From assembly GCA_019918135.1 (NCBI GenBank), contig WBZZ01000162.1, forward strand, positions 197,501 to 261,500: a stretch of DNA of 64,000 nt, written 5' to 3'. The notes beneath the pieces are model-generated. The model did not search any database and had not been told where the DNA came from. It worked only from the letters and a program-made list of their open reading frames with translations. Position 1 is the first letter of the stretch, and each line of letters opens with the position of its first letter. Positions 36,099 to 46,410 of this stretch are shown one piece after another. This DNA comes from Paulinella micropora (lineage: Eukaryota; Cercozoa; Imbricatea; Euglyphida; Paulinellidae). Both the position numbers and the translations under genes were made by a program.

Positions 36099-36494
36099 AG
36101 TAAGCAATAATATTTACTAAATATATTGTTACCTTTTATGGTCAATTTCACGACATAACATTTATATTTGACCGGATCATATTCATTACCATTTTCATAT
36201 TTCGTATCATAATTATTATTCGTTACGTTGATATTACCGTTATTCACAATTAGTTGCCAGTTAGTATAGATTGGCCCATACTGAATCATCACTTGAATTT
36301 CTGACCACAAGATCAGTATATAAATTTGTGGTATTTATTTCACTATAAATTTATGGTAAATTAGATTGAATTTCAGTCATTGGTTTCTAACCATTGATTA
36401 AATTCATTATTGTTCCTTCAACCTTTGATCAAAGTGCCTCAGCGCAAACGATTATTCAAGTATCCGGAGACTAATGTCTACTAGTGTACTTACT
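36099..36494 (+). repeat. 3' LTR of element C
   Basis: It is preceded by the polypurine tract CGAGGGGGAG (36089-36098), starts AGTAAGCAATAATATTTAC, ends CTTACT, and is followed by the AGGAG duplication. Confidence 0.92.
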
Positions 36495-36651
36495 AGGAGA
36501 AAAGAAAGGATAGAGGGAGAAAGGAGACTAGAAGGATGAGAAGAAAGGATAGAGGGAGAAAGGATAGAAGGAGAATGAGAAGAAAGAATAGAAGGAGAAG
36601 AAAGAATAGAGTGAGAAGAAAGAATAGAGGATGAAGGAGAAGAAAGAGAAG

Positions 36652-36682
<31 letters not shown>

Positions 36683-37645
36683 GGAAGAAGAAGAAGAAGA
36701 AGGAGAAAGAGAAGAAGACAAACAAAGAGCAGGAAACGGTAGCAAAGGATAGCAAGAGAGAGGACGGGACGACCCAGCAAGAGCCAATAACGAAGACGAG
36801 GAGGCCAGCAAAGAAGCAGCAGCAGAAGGAGCTCGACCAGTTAGGCAGGAGGCAGGACTGGCATGAAAAGGCATAGGCAAAGAAGCAGGAGCAGACAAAG
36901 AGAACGCAGAGGCAAGAGAGGGGGCTACAAGACGAGCCTGGCGGGGAAGAGGGCGCCTCTCCACCAGGGCACCAGGGGGCTCAAGTCCCACGACTGCGTG
37001 CCGCTTGCCCCTCGACGCAAAAACCTGCGCTCTCGCCTCCTGCTGCAATAATAAAACTTTTCTCTCGCTCCACTCCCAAAGGGGCTAGCCTCCCCACCGG
37101 CCAAACTGCCTTTTTTACATTCGACCATATCACTCGCCTTTTTTTATTCTGAATCACTTGCACAACTTGTCGCACGCCATTCATCCCAACCTCGCACACC
37201 ACATTTGCTTGCTTGTCTACATCCTCACTTTCGCTATCACTATCGTAGCTGACACTCTCACCACCACTACCACTATTCGCTGCTACTACCAATCTAATTT
37301 TCTCGCTCTCTGGACCATGACCCACGACTACACGTCGCCCTTTTTGCAGCTTTGTGCTGGCAATAGTCAGAAAGGCCACTCGTTCTTCTTGGGGCACTGT
37401 GCTTTGGCGTGGGTCTCGTTGGCGCAGACTGGGCACACGTGCTGGAAGCGGCACTTCTTGCCCCAAGTGCAGTTACCCGTCCCCCATTGCTTGCACGTAG
37501 ATTAGTCTCCCGTTGCCTTGGGTTTTGGTGTGCCGTGCGACTTCTTCTCATCACCCGCGTGCAGGATCAGTGCCGCAAGTCGTAAGGATTTGTGCCCCTT
37601 TCAATGTAACAAAATCCACCGGCTTATTAAGCGTAGAGGTCAGGT
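36495..37645 (-). mobile_element. DIRS element, gag C-terminal part (continuation beyond Copia C)
   Basis: The purine repeat continues to about 36725, so this is the other side of the tract split by Copia C. Upstream on the minus strand lie an acidic/Ser-rich region and a CCCH-type zinc finger (37394-37495: CKQWGTGNCTWGKKCRFQH, then a C-x2-C..H..C cluster). DIRS and related gag proteins often carry such a finger. The piece ends where the 3' LTR of element D begins. Confidence 0.7.
37394..37495 (-). other. CCCH plus CCHC zinc-finger cluster of the DIRS gag
   Basis: CKQWGTGNCTWGKKCRFQH gives C-x7-C-x5-C-x3-H, followed at once by VCPVCANETHAKAQC (C-x2-C-x4-H-x4-C). Confidence 0.75.
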
Positions 37646-37895
37646 CCTAGACCGGAGCACTCGGTGACTTGCTAGATTTGGCAAATCTGATGAACTTTAA
37701 TAACTAGAACTGATTGAGGTAACTAGGCGCGCGCCAAACCGCGTGTATGACCTGATCACTGTAATTACGAGTGTCAGAACTAACAACAAATAAATCATGT
37801 GTCGGTCCGTCTAATCATTAATAATACCTCAATGTTATCAATACGGTCTATCGAATTATCAATACAATCTAACCGTCATCCAAATTGGTATAAAG
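37646..37895 (-). repeat. 3' LTR of element D
   Basis: On the minus strand it is 250 bp, starting CTTTATACCAATTTGG directly after AGGGGGAG and ending CCGGTCTAGG. It differs from 63281-63530 at about two positions. Confidence 0.85.
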
Positions 37896-37994
37896 CTCCC
37901 CCTAATTCGATATGAGTATGAATATAACATTGTCACATATTGTTACACTATAACTCACATAGGAGCACAGTCGAGTCCTTGACTAACAATGTCA

Positions 37995-39156
37995 CTACTT
38001 CGCGAAGCCCGACAACCGATCAGCACCCAGTTTGAAGGCAGATGGACTAGGAATGCACTTTGACAAAATGTCGGCTCGGTTATCCCCCGACGCCACCCAT
38101 TTGAGCACTATCTCCCCTTTCCCTATCGATTCGGTAATATGGTGATATCGCAGAGCAATATGACGCAACTTTTTCCCAAACACCGCCTTTGGTGCCGACA
38201 ACCACACCGCCTGATTGTCCACTCGGATTACGGGCGCCGACTCCAACTCCGCCTTCAATCCATTCCTCTCCGACCATGGCAGCGACATCACTACGTTCTT
38301 ACACGCCATCGCATTATGAATCACCTCTGACAGCCCATACGTCTCACTTTCTTGAGTTCCAGTGGCCAGGTGCTTCTGCGTACTCGCCCTGACCGTAATG
38401 GGGCCATTGGCCAAAAACACACACCCCCGTTCGCGAGTACATCTTTGCGCCATTACCCAACGACGAATCCGCATCAGCCTCAATGACCCTGTTGCCATTC
38501 GAAGAATACTTTACCCCACGATGCATAACGTGCACAAAATACTTCATGATTTGTTCAGCAGCACAATAATCGAACTTGTCCTTGTCCGACTGATGCTCGG
38601 CAATAACGCTCACCGGCAAGACCGAATCCGGCACACTTGCCTTCAAATAGATATAGCTGCCTACAATCTCCTGAGGGCTATACGCCAACATGGCCGGTTC
38701 CATCTTTGAACCTGCTGGCAGCCATGGAGTACGCGCAGGCGTCCACTCCCTCCCATCACTCCTCTTGAACCGATGCATCAACGTGGCGATGTACGCAGTT
38801 TGAAGGATCGTAATGCTATACACCTCCCCCACTGTTTCAATTTTGAACGACAAGGAGACGAACTCCTTCAAGGGCCCCAAATCCTTGACGTTGCCCCATT
38901 CCTCATTCAACCTTTTTATGTACGCATTGCGACTCTCCCCAGAACTCGCAGCATGAATGCTATCATCAACGTGGTACGTTAGAGTCTCAGTCTTGCCCGT
39001 CACCGCGTCAACTCTGCCAAATAGCGTCGGCTCAATTACACTCTGAGCAAAGCCAAGCTTCTTCTGTGTCGGCACTACCCTTTTGTACCAATAGACATGC
39101 CCCGACTGTTTCAACCCATCGACCCCCCCAGTCGCTAAGTACAGTGTAGTCGCAGC
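37995..39156 (-). pseudogene. Element D reverse transcriptase (rear part) and RNase H
   Basis: The region shows GLKQSGHVYWYKRVV, TLTYHVDDSIHAA (active-site Asp pair) and LKEFVSLSFKIE. RNase H follows with IEADADSSLGNGAKM, ETYGLSEVIHNA, IRVDNQAVWLSAPK and RYHHITESIGKGEI. Confidence 0.88.
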
Positions 39157-39160
39157 ATAA
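39157..39160 (+). other. Target-site duplication of transposon F (left copy)
   Basis: ATAA lies directly outside the left TIR and is repeated at 49056-49059 outside the right TIR. Confidence 0.65.
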
Positions 39161-39699
39161 AACAACCAGTTCGGATAACTGGGGATGGCCCCTTTTTCCG
39201 AAATTTTCCTAGGGTATACTTAGTTTTTTCTACATGTCAGACCTGACTCTTCTAACTAATATTAGATTGTAATGTGTGTTTAAACCAATTGGAAACTAGT
39301 TTATTTATTAATAAAAACTAGTGTTGACACTCATAAAAGAATGTGAAAAAAAAGTCGTTCGGCCGGCTCGGCAACACATACCCGCCCACCCCGCAAAGTC
39401 AGTATGCCTGACCTGACTGTTGTAATTAATATTAGACTGACATAATGCGCTTTTAAATTAATTGGAAACACGTTTATTTATTAATAAAACTACCTGGTTG
39501 TGACTCAATGACACAAAAAAAATTCAGTGTGAGGCAACCCCCCCCACCCCACACACACACACACATACACACACCCCCCACTCACGAGCGCTCTAACCCC
39601 CTACATTAATCTCAATCTTCCTCTTCTGAATCATCTGCACCAGTAATACTATCATCTAGTCTCCTTCGCTTCTTCACTCGCTCACGCCTGACTCTTACT
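39161..39699 (+). repeat. Left terminal inverted repeat of transposon F
   Basis: It is the inverted copy of 48519-49055. On the minus strand its inner end encodes RVRRERVKKRRRLDDSITG and a DSEEED stop, so it carries the last coding stretch of the left gene. Confidence 0.92.
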
Positions 39700-40288
39700 A
39701 CCTATGTGTATGAAAAAACATCCTATGTGTTGTGTCGCGTCGCATTCATTGCGAGTGACCAAGTCAATAGTTTGTCAGTGAAGTTGGTGGGGGTGTCAGC
39801 AGTAATTTCCATTCCCTTCTTCTTCTTCTTCTTCTTCTTCTTCTTCTTCTTCTTCTTCTTCTTTTTCTTCTTCTTCTGTTTCTCTTGCTCACTATCACTA
39901 TCTGAGCTGCTGTCTGACGAGCTGTCTGACGAGCTGTCTGACGAGCTGTCTGACGAGCTGTCTGACGTGTCACTGTCACTCTCATGCTTCTTCTTCTTAT
40001 TATTATTCTCTTTCTTCTTCTTCTTCTCTTTCTTCTTTTTCTCTTTCTTGTTCTCGTTTTTGTTTTTTTCTTCTTCTTCCTCTTCTTTTTGCTGCTGCTT
40101 CGGATTCCCCTCACCCCCACCACCCCCCGGGCCAGAGACGGGACGCTCTTGCAAAGTTTTCACAAGCTGCGAAATAGACGAGCTCATATTGCTGATATCA
40201 GCCCTTAACTTCTGTTAAAGCAGCAGTGACAGTGAATAAATAAATTAATAAATCAATATGATTTCAATAATATATATAATATTGATAA

Positions 40289-40338
<50 letters not shown>

Positions 40339-41961
40339 AAGACGAAGAAGAAGAAGAAGAAGAAGAAGAAGAAGAAGAAGAAGAAGGAGAAGGAGGAGGA
40401 GGAGGAGGAGGAGGGGAAGGGAGGGATCACAAAATTACCGAAAGACCCTCAGCCTCCCCTAAGGCTTCCTTGCCGCCCTTTTCCTCCTCTTCCTTGTCGC
40501 CCTTTCCTACAAGCAATATTTATTATTGCAAAACGCAGGAGAAAAAAAAGAAATCAAGGGGCTGACCTTTCTTTGTTTTTTTTTTTCTCCTGCGTTTTCT
40601 CCTGCGTGATAACCTCGTCATCGATGCTTTCCTGATCAAAGTCTACAAATAAAGAAAAGCTCGAAACTAACAGTGGCTTCTGCAGCCTCTAACCCTCGAC
40701 TTCTATCTCGCTTTCTTTTGGCTTCTTTGGACCGGCCTTCTTATTCTTCTTCGGGGGACTTTCCTCAATGACCTCATCTAGTTCAACAGGTTCACAGATC
40801 AAAGGTGAGAAACAAGCAAAACAAATGCATACCTGCTAAAGAGCGGTCGATTTTGACCCGTCCTGACTTCCGCGTTCCGGCGGCCTTCTAACATTCACAA
40901 AACAACATTGCGAAGATGGAGACAGATGCCAATACCTTAAGTTTGTTCGCCTGTATAGCCAACAGCAGCTCCTTCTTCCGGAACCGGTGAAGGAAAGGGG
41001 GCTCTGTGGGCTTACCAGCATATGGCTTGAGAAGAGGCATGATGTCCTTCTCGAAATCCTCCTTATGATCCGGTAGGGCGAGTGTGTGCCCGATCGAAAG
41101 GAAATACTTATCTAGGAGTTGTAGTTCTCGGCTTTCAACCGCACCCCCTATAGCTGTAGCGTCGACAGTTCTCACCACCAGGATGTGCTTCTTGCACACT
41201 GCAATACAGACCATAACATTCAAACACCACACACAAAGAATATTTCTTACTTTTATTGAACTTCGTTTGGTTTAAGCCTTGCTGCCACCGCTGTGGAAAC
41301 TCATTAATCATCCTGTCAAGACAAATGCATCATTAAAAAGCTCTACTAAAAAGAACACAAACCCGGGAGCAGGCATTATTTCGCCCACGCCTTCGCTGGT
41401 CTCAATACTTTTCTGCGGTCCCAACACAACCTTGTTACTGGGTAGTTGGACGTTAGTAATGAAAGCACCGTCCCGCACCTTTCAACAAGCAAAAATGATT
41501 CACAGATAGTATTACAAGCAATCCTATCTTGCCAATCCTACCTTGCCGTCGTCAAGCTGGAATCTTATTAACAACCTAAATTTACAACAACAACAACAGA
41601 TGGTGACAAAAAGGGAAAGAGATTTTGTGTACCCGTCCTGGAACTTGTTCCCATCACCGTCTTGAAAACTTCTCTTCGGCTTCCTTATTGTATATGTACT
41701 GAAAACTCCTGGGGAGCTCCCATATTCTATACTTGCCTTCCTGGACTGGCGGTAACTCCTTTGCTGTTGTTGTTGTTGTTGTCGTCGTCGTCGTTGTTGT
41801 CGTTGTTGTTGTTGTTGTTGTTGTCGTTGTTGTTGTTGTCGTTGTTGTTGTTGTCGTTGTTGTTGTTGTCGTTGTTGTCTTCGTCGTCGTCGTTGTCGTC
41901 GTCGTCGTCGTCGTTGTTGTTGTTGTTGTTGTTGTTGTCGTCGTCGTCGTCGTCGTTCTCG

Positions 41962-41995
<34 letters not shown>

Positions 41996-42018
41996 GGTTG
42001 TTGTCGTCGTCGTCGTCG

Positions 42019-42052
<34 letters not shown>

Positions 42053-42101
42053 CGTTGTTGTTGTTATTGTTGTTGTTGTTGCTGTTGTTGTTGTCGTTGT
42101 C

Positions 42102-42132
<31 letters not shown>

Positions 42133-42813
42133 CTTCTCTGGTCGGTTCTTGGTTTTCTTTTTCTTCGTCGATCTCTCTCTGTTCGTTCCCTTCCCTTCTG
42201 CTCCTTCTTCTTCTTCTTCTCCTTCTTTTTCTTCTGTTTCATCAGTCTTCCTCTTCTTCTTTGTCTCCTTCTTCTTCTCCTTCTCCTTCTTCTTCGTCTC
42301 CTTCTTCTTCTTCTTCTCCTTCTTCTTCTTCTTTCCCTTCCATCCTCCTTCTTCTTCTCCTTCTTCTTCTTCTTCTTCTCCTTCTCCTTCTCCTTCTTCT
42401 TCTTCTTCTTCTTCTTCTTCTTCTTCTCCTTCTGTTTCATCAGTCTTCCTCTTCTTCTTCGTCTTCCCCTCCTTCTTCTTCTTCTTCGTCTCCTCCTCCG
42501 AAAGCAAAAAGACTGTCTGATTTCTTTTTCTTTTGATTATCACTCTTGTCACTTCTTTCTCACTGCCTAGCCCATCATCCCATGCCTTGGCTGCTCCCCT
42601 GTATCTGCTGTTCTGATTCCACTGATGTTTTGTCTGCGGACAGACTTCCTCAATCTCCCGCTTTGAAAGCCCGTCATACTTTCTTCGGAGTTCTGGAGGA
42701 ATTGTCACTTTCTCAAACGGTTGCTTCTCAGGATTGTTATTACAAAACAGGAACAGCTCCCCCAATCGATTTCTAGCAATGGCCTGCAATGTCTCCGCTA
42801 CTAGGTCAGACAT
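39700..42813 (-). CDS. Transposon F left gene: multi-exon accessory protein of unknown function
   Basis: The start is MSDLVAETLQAIARNRLGEL at 42813. A globular first part (FCNNNPEKQPFEKVTIPPEL) is followed by Lys/Glu repeats, a long (GTT/GTC)n stretch encoding Gln/Asn/Asp runs (42130-41763), then several small exons. One clear exon is 41198-40936 (VCKKHILVVRTVDATAIGG ... KKELLLAIQANKLK), followed by a 48-nt intron (40888-40935, GTATTGG..GTTAG) and KAAGTRKSGRVKIDRSLA. Later exons are basic/acidic (SPPKKNKKAGPKKPK) and a Ser-Asp repeat region (39904-39965). It probably ends inside the left TIR. I recognise no domain. The composition suggests a nuclear, nucleic-acid-associated protein, and the exon map is incomplete. 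Confidence 0.6.
39815..40000 (+). repeat. (TTC)n and five 12-bp units in the left gene of transposon F
   Basis: (TTC)n lies at 39815-39870. Then GAGCTGTCTGAC is repeated five times at about 39904-39965, which on the minus strand encodes a DSSS repeat. Confidence 0.9.
40290..40415 (+). repeat. (AGT)n-(GAA)n-(GGA)n microsatellite
   Basis: Runs of AGT, then GAA, then GGA triplets lie between exons of the left gene of transposon F. Confidence 0.95.
41763..42500 (+). repeat. (GTT/GTC)n followed by TTC-rich tract in the left gene of transposon F
   Basis: 41763-42130 is almost pure GTT and GTC triplets; 42190-42500 is TTC/TCC-rich. On the minus strand these encode Asn/Asp or Gln runs and Lys/Glu runs. 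Confidence 0.93.
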
Positions 42814-42913
42814 AGCGCGAAGGTCGGTGTGCGATTGTCGGACTTCAAAAGTGGAAAAAAGCCAGTAGCTGAAAATTTGAAGTGGCGGGTGCTGAAAATC
42901 ATGGCAAGTTTGT

Positions 42914-43012
42914 CAAAAGTTCGTTCCTAAATTATGAAGCAACTACTTGCTCTTTCACGCTGCAATAAAGCGGCGACTCTAAGTTAGGGCCTAACTTAGA
43001 GTCGCCGCTTTA
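42914..43012 (+). repeat. Palindromic element P1, left arm and centre only
   Basis: It matches the left two-thirds of the 151-bp palindromes at 45737-45887 and 46073-46223, then stops abruptly after GCCGCTTTA at 43012. The missing remainder, in inverted form, is at 46411-46461. Confidence 0.9.
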
Positions 43013-45374
43013 GTAAGCAAAAATGAAAGTCTTACCGGCGGTGTACGCGCTCGTGACCCCTAAACAAATGCGAATCACGTACTTCCCTTTGAAGTCGTCT
43101 GAACGCCGGCGACAAGCAGGATACTGAATGGGAGGGGTCATGTCAGACGAGATGGTAGTAGACTTCACATCTCCAGCTGCGGCCTCCTTCCTCTTCATGC
43201 TCTCCACTCGACATGTTGAATGAATCTTGTGGTGCAGAGTGCTGCGACGCTTGTAATCGAGCACTGCCATCTCGTTATCGAACCCCCTATCCTTCATCTT
43301 CTCCAGCCTCCTGCACTCCGCGGCCAACTCAGTACAAATATGATCTTTGGCAAAATCTTTGTTCCGGATAGGCTTCACATTCCGGAACTCCTCCCGCCAG
43401 ACCTTCGCGACCAGGCTTGGGTCGGGAGGATTGTTTGGTTTCAGCTTGCACGGCATCAAGTTTATGAGCTCCAAGCACTTACTCTCCCACTTGTCACGAA
43501 CAAACTGGTAGACTGAAGTCTTTTCGGTTATGTCCTGCAGCTTCCATACACCATCTGAGTTGTCACTTGACTTGAGATCAAACAACCATTTCTTACACAA
43601 GAGCATACCAATTACGTCCTTAGTGAGAGGCTTTGCTGGCGACGACTTGATGGCAATGTTCTTGCCTTCCATAACCAGCCTCTTTGATGCCTTCATAACC
43701 TTCTTCCCTATCCCGTGTATACGCATCCACATTTTGAGACATACTTTGTCTCCCTGAAACCAATACTGCCACGTGCCGTTGGGGCGCAACATGAGAACGA
43801 GCATTGACTTAATTGAGCTCTTGAGCTCTTGCAGCGAGAGAAGACATGATTTCACTCTCTGCTGTATGACATCTCGAGCATCAACCCATAGAAAGCACTT
43901 CCACTCCTTACAACAGAGTGACCGTACCTCATGTTCAAGCTCCGCATAAGTCATGCCCAACCAAAACTCTATTGTCTTCGGCCGCTGCCTTTTCGGCTCC
44001 GCCCTCTTCCGCTTCGCCATTTTGTAGGGCCTGCTTGTGTGGCGACTCCGAACATCTACTGGCGGTTCCAACCCGAGTGAGACATACAACAGTGCTGAGC
44101 TCGCCTTGATAGCATCCCAGTCCACCGTCCTACACTCCGAACCACACTCCTCCAGATCAGGTAGGTGAAGATCGTCGTATCCACTGCAGCCTGTAGTCTC
44201 GATCCCTTCTGAATCCGGCCGCTGCATATATTCAAGCACAATGCTTAAAACACAGTGTCAAATTATAATACCTTTACTGGTGAGCCTGTGGGTACGACCA
44301 CATCAGCCTTCTCGGGTGAGTCTGGGCACGCGGTTAGGTCTTGCACGTAACCTTCATCCATGAAGGATACAGAAGCATCCCCAACAGCAGTTCCCCCATC
44401 AGTCGACTCTGCAAGCGACTGCAAAGCCAATTGGCTTGCAGCCTACTACCAGAGACAAAAACATAACTGGATTAACAAATTGTGATCTGAACTCAACAAA
44501 CATACCTGCAAATCAGGCATGGGCAGTTCTGCCTTGGGCAGCTATCAAGAAAACATCACGTTTACATACTAGCCAGAGAAGACAGAAGTAATTTGACCTT
44601 CAGACCATCCGTGCCGGTACCGGTGCTGGTGTCGGGCCTGGCGCTGTCCTTAGCAGTCTTGGCAAAAGACCCCAACAAGTCTGTCAGGCTGTCGACTGTC
44701 AAGGGTGGGTCCTGGGCTGTGGTCGGTGCTTGGCTGCCTGCTTGCTCACGGCAAAACGATGCAAAAAGAGATGCCTTCGTATCTTCTCCCATGGACTCAC
44801 TCCTCTGCATGGGTGGATGCTCCTCTTCTGGGACCACGAAGAAAATCTGTGACTCACCGGTTCGGCACTGCATCCACACAGGAATTCTCCTCCTGCTCCT
44901 TGCAGCTGCTTGCATCCAGCGGGGGTGGACGTGGCTAGCTCCAAGCACGCGTTCGTTTGTCCCGTCATCAGTGGTACCGGTATTGCCAAAGCGATAGTCA
45001 AGTAGAATTTCTTCCCCAGGCAGTACATCGCGAGACAGAACGGCGGCATGTTGACTATGCTTCTGCAAAACGCAAGTAGGCTTTCCCTCAGCGTCTGGAT
45101 GGAACCCCGAATTCAGTAAATGCATTGCATTTCTGCTGCACTCACTGATTGACTGTATGGGCTGCATCCCAACCATGTATCTATTGGCTAGCAGCATGCG
45201 ATAATGAGTAACACACACTGTATCCTTCATCTCACTCTCGAGCCTGCTTCCCGGTAGTAAAGTCCCGAGCCCATAGCCTTTCGACAGAAAGCAGGTGGCA
45301 AATACGCCGCAGCCTAAGCCTCCACTGCCATCGTCGAACCAGCGGATCTCCAACGGTGCCCTCCGTGCCGTCAT
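43013..45374 (-). CDS. Transposon F SET-transposase, N-terminal part (SET domain plus front half of transposase)
   Basis: The exons on the minus strand are 45374-44598, 44541-44506, 44442-44272 and 44221-43013 (about 731 residues). Introns are 50-63 nt with GT-AG borders and phase 0. Residues 1 to about 130 form a SET-like domain: GLGCGVFATCFLSKG, then NSGFHPDAEGKPTC and LPGEEILLDYRFG, the equivalents of the SET start, the NHxxxPN segment and GEEITxDY. A linker and basic KRKRAEPKRQRPK follow, then the transposase front half (WVDARDVIQQRVKSC, VCLKMWMRIHGIG, KTSVYQFVRDKW, VWREEFRNVKPIRNKDF, AECRRLEKMK). Coding stops at the edge of the inverted segment; the rest is on the plus strand from 46462. 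The likely role is DNA transposition with a possible chromatin-modifying or targeting module. Confidence 0.8.
44222..44271 (-). other. SET-transposase intron 3 (50 nt)
   Basis: GTAAAG/GTATTATAA ... ATATATGCAG/CGGCCGG, phase 0. Confidence 0.75.
44443..44505 (-). other. SET-transposase intron 2 (63 nt)
   Basis: TTGCAG/GTATGTTTG ... CTGGTAGTAG/GCTGCAAGC, phase 0, with a strong donor. Confidence 0.75.
44542..44597 (-). other. SET-transposase intron 1 (56 nt)
   Basis: CTGAAG/GTCAAATT ... CTTGATAG/CTGCCC, phase 0. Without splicing the frame stops after 11 more codons. Confidence 0.7.
44598..45374 (-). other. SET-domain exon of transposon F
   Basis: This is a 259-residue exon starting MTARRAPLEIRWFDD. 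SET-family features are a GxG-like GLGCGVFA start, AMHLLNSGFHPDAEG and LPGEEILLDYRFG. SET enzymes use S-adenosylmethionine to methylate lysine. The family NHSC motif is altered here (NSGF), so activity is uncertain. The end of the exon is Ser/Thr/Asp-rich. Confidence 0.75.
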
Positions 45375-45391
45375 GGCAGCGGGAGCTCCTA

Positions 45392-45418
45392 ATAAAAGAT
45401 AGATAGATAGATAGATAT

Positions 45419-45470
<52 letters not shown>

Positions 45471-45474
45471 CTAT

Positions 45475-45510
<36 letters not shown>

Positions 45511-45547
45511 GATAGATAAGATAGATAGATAGATAGATATGTAGATG

Positions 45548-45598
<51 letters not shown>

Positions 45599-45600
45599 GT
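45392..45600 (+). repeat. (GATA)n microsatellite upstream of the SET exon
   Basis: About 200 bp of GATA repeats with minor interruptions begin some 20 bp upstream of the SET-transposase start codon on the minus strand. Confidence 0.95.
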
Positions 45601-45736
45601 ATTTGTTTGTGTATGTGTGTATTAACTAAAGCTCTCACACGCCACAGAAAAGGACAGACCACTTGCTTGACTGCAAACAAAATACTTGCAACATGACATA
45701 GGAAAATGTGAGCTTTTTGCCAAGAAAGTTGTTTGT

Positions 45737-45887
45737 CAAAAATTCGCTCCTAAATTATGAAGCGACCACTTGCTCTTTCACGCTGCAATAAAGCGGCGAC
45801 TCTAAGTTAGGCACTAACTTAGAGTCGCCGCTTTATTGCAGCGTGAAAGAGCAAGTAGTTGCTTCATAATTTAGGAACGAATTTTTG
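45737..45887 (+). repeat. Palindromic element P2 (151 bp)
   Basis: This is an almost perfect inverted repeat from CAAAAATTCGCTCCTAAATT to AATTTAGGAACGAATTTTTG, with centre AAGTTAGGCACTAACTT. It can fold into one long hairpin. Confidence 0.92.
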
Positions 45888-46072
45888 GGTACAGACAAAA
45901 ACAATCAGTTTCTCCTAAATTTGCTAGCAAGTAACTGTTTTCCAGCAAAAAAAACTTGTTTCTCCTATCACCCACATGCTACAGAAAAGGACAGACCACT
46001 TTGCTTCACTACAAACAAGCACTTACAACATAACATAGGAAATGTGAGCGTTTTGCCAAAAAAGTTGTTTGT

Positions 46073-46223
46073 CAAAAATTCGTTCCTAAATTATGAAGCA
46101 ACTACTTGCTCTTTCACGCTGCAATAAAGCGGCGACTCTAAGTTAGGGCCTAACTTAGAGTCGCCGCTTTATTGCAGCGTGAAAGAGCAAGTAGTTGCTT
46201 CATAATTTAGGAACGAATTTTTG
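46073..46223 (+). repeat. Palindromic element P3 (151 bp)
   Basis: The same palindrome as P2, with centre AAGTTAGGGCCTAACTT. Its arms are identical except for scattered bases. Confidence 0.92.
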
Positions 46224-46410
46224 GGTACAGAGAAAAAATGCGATCAGTTTCTCCTAAATTTCTTAGCAAGTAACTGCTTTCCAGCAAAAAAAACTTGTTT
46301 CTCCTATCACCCACATGCTACAGAAAAGGACAGACCACTTTGCTTCACTACAAACAAAGCACTTACAATATAGCATAGGAAATGTGAGTTTTCTGACCCT
46401 TTTTTCCGAA

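Larger units (their letters stand above)
28180..36494 (+). mobile_element. Copia element C, complete with LTRs and target-site duplication (fossil)
   Basis: The LTRs are 28180-28569 and 36099-36494, beginning AGTAAG and ending CTTACT (perfect 6-bp inverted ends, not TG...CA). Flanking AGGAG is duplicated at 28175-28179 and 36495-36499. The parts in order are the primer-binding site 28570-28584, gag 28574-29700 with a zinc knuckle, a MYND linker 29686-31260, protease about 32220-32290, integrase about 32345-33600, a linker, RT about 34230-34960, RNase H 34975-35856 and a polypurine tract 36089-36098. The LTRs differ at about 2% outside one rearranged 40-bp stretch near their start, so it is fairly young. 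The coding region is broken, with about half a dozen breaks. Confidence 0.93.

Noticed and set aside
36452-37128. Minus-strand Ser-rich frame as a host gene
   Set aside because: It lies in the continuation of the DIRS purine tract and gag region, with no independent gene features.
41662-42570. Long plus-strand frames of Leu or Val runs
   Set aside because: They are the antisense of GTT/GTC and TTC repeats within the minus-strand gene of transposon F.
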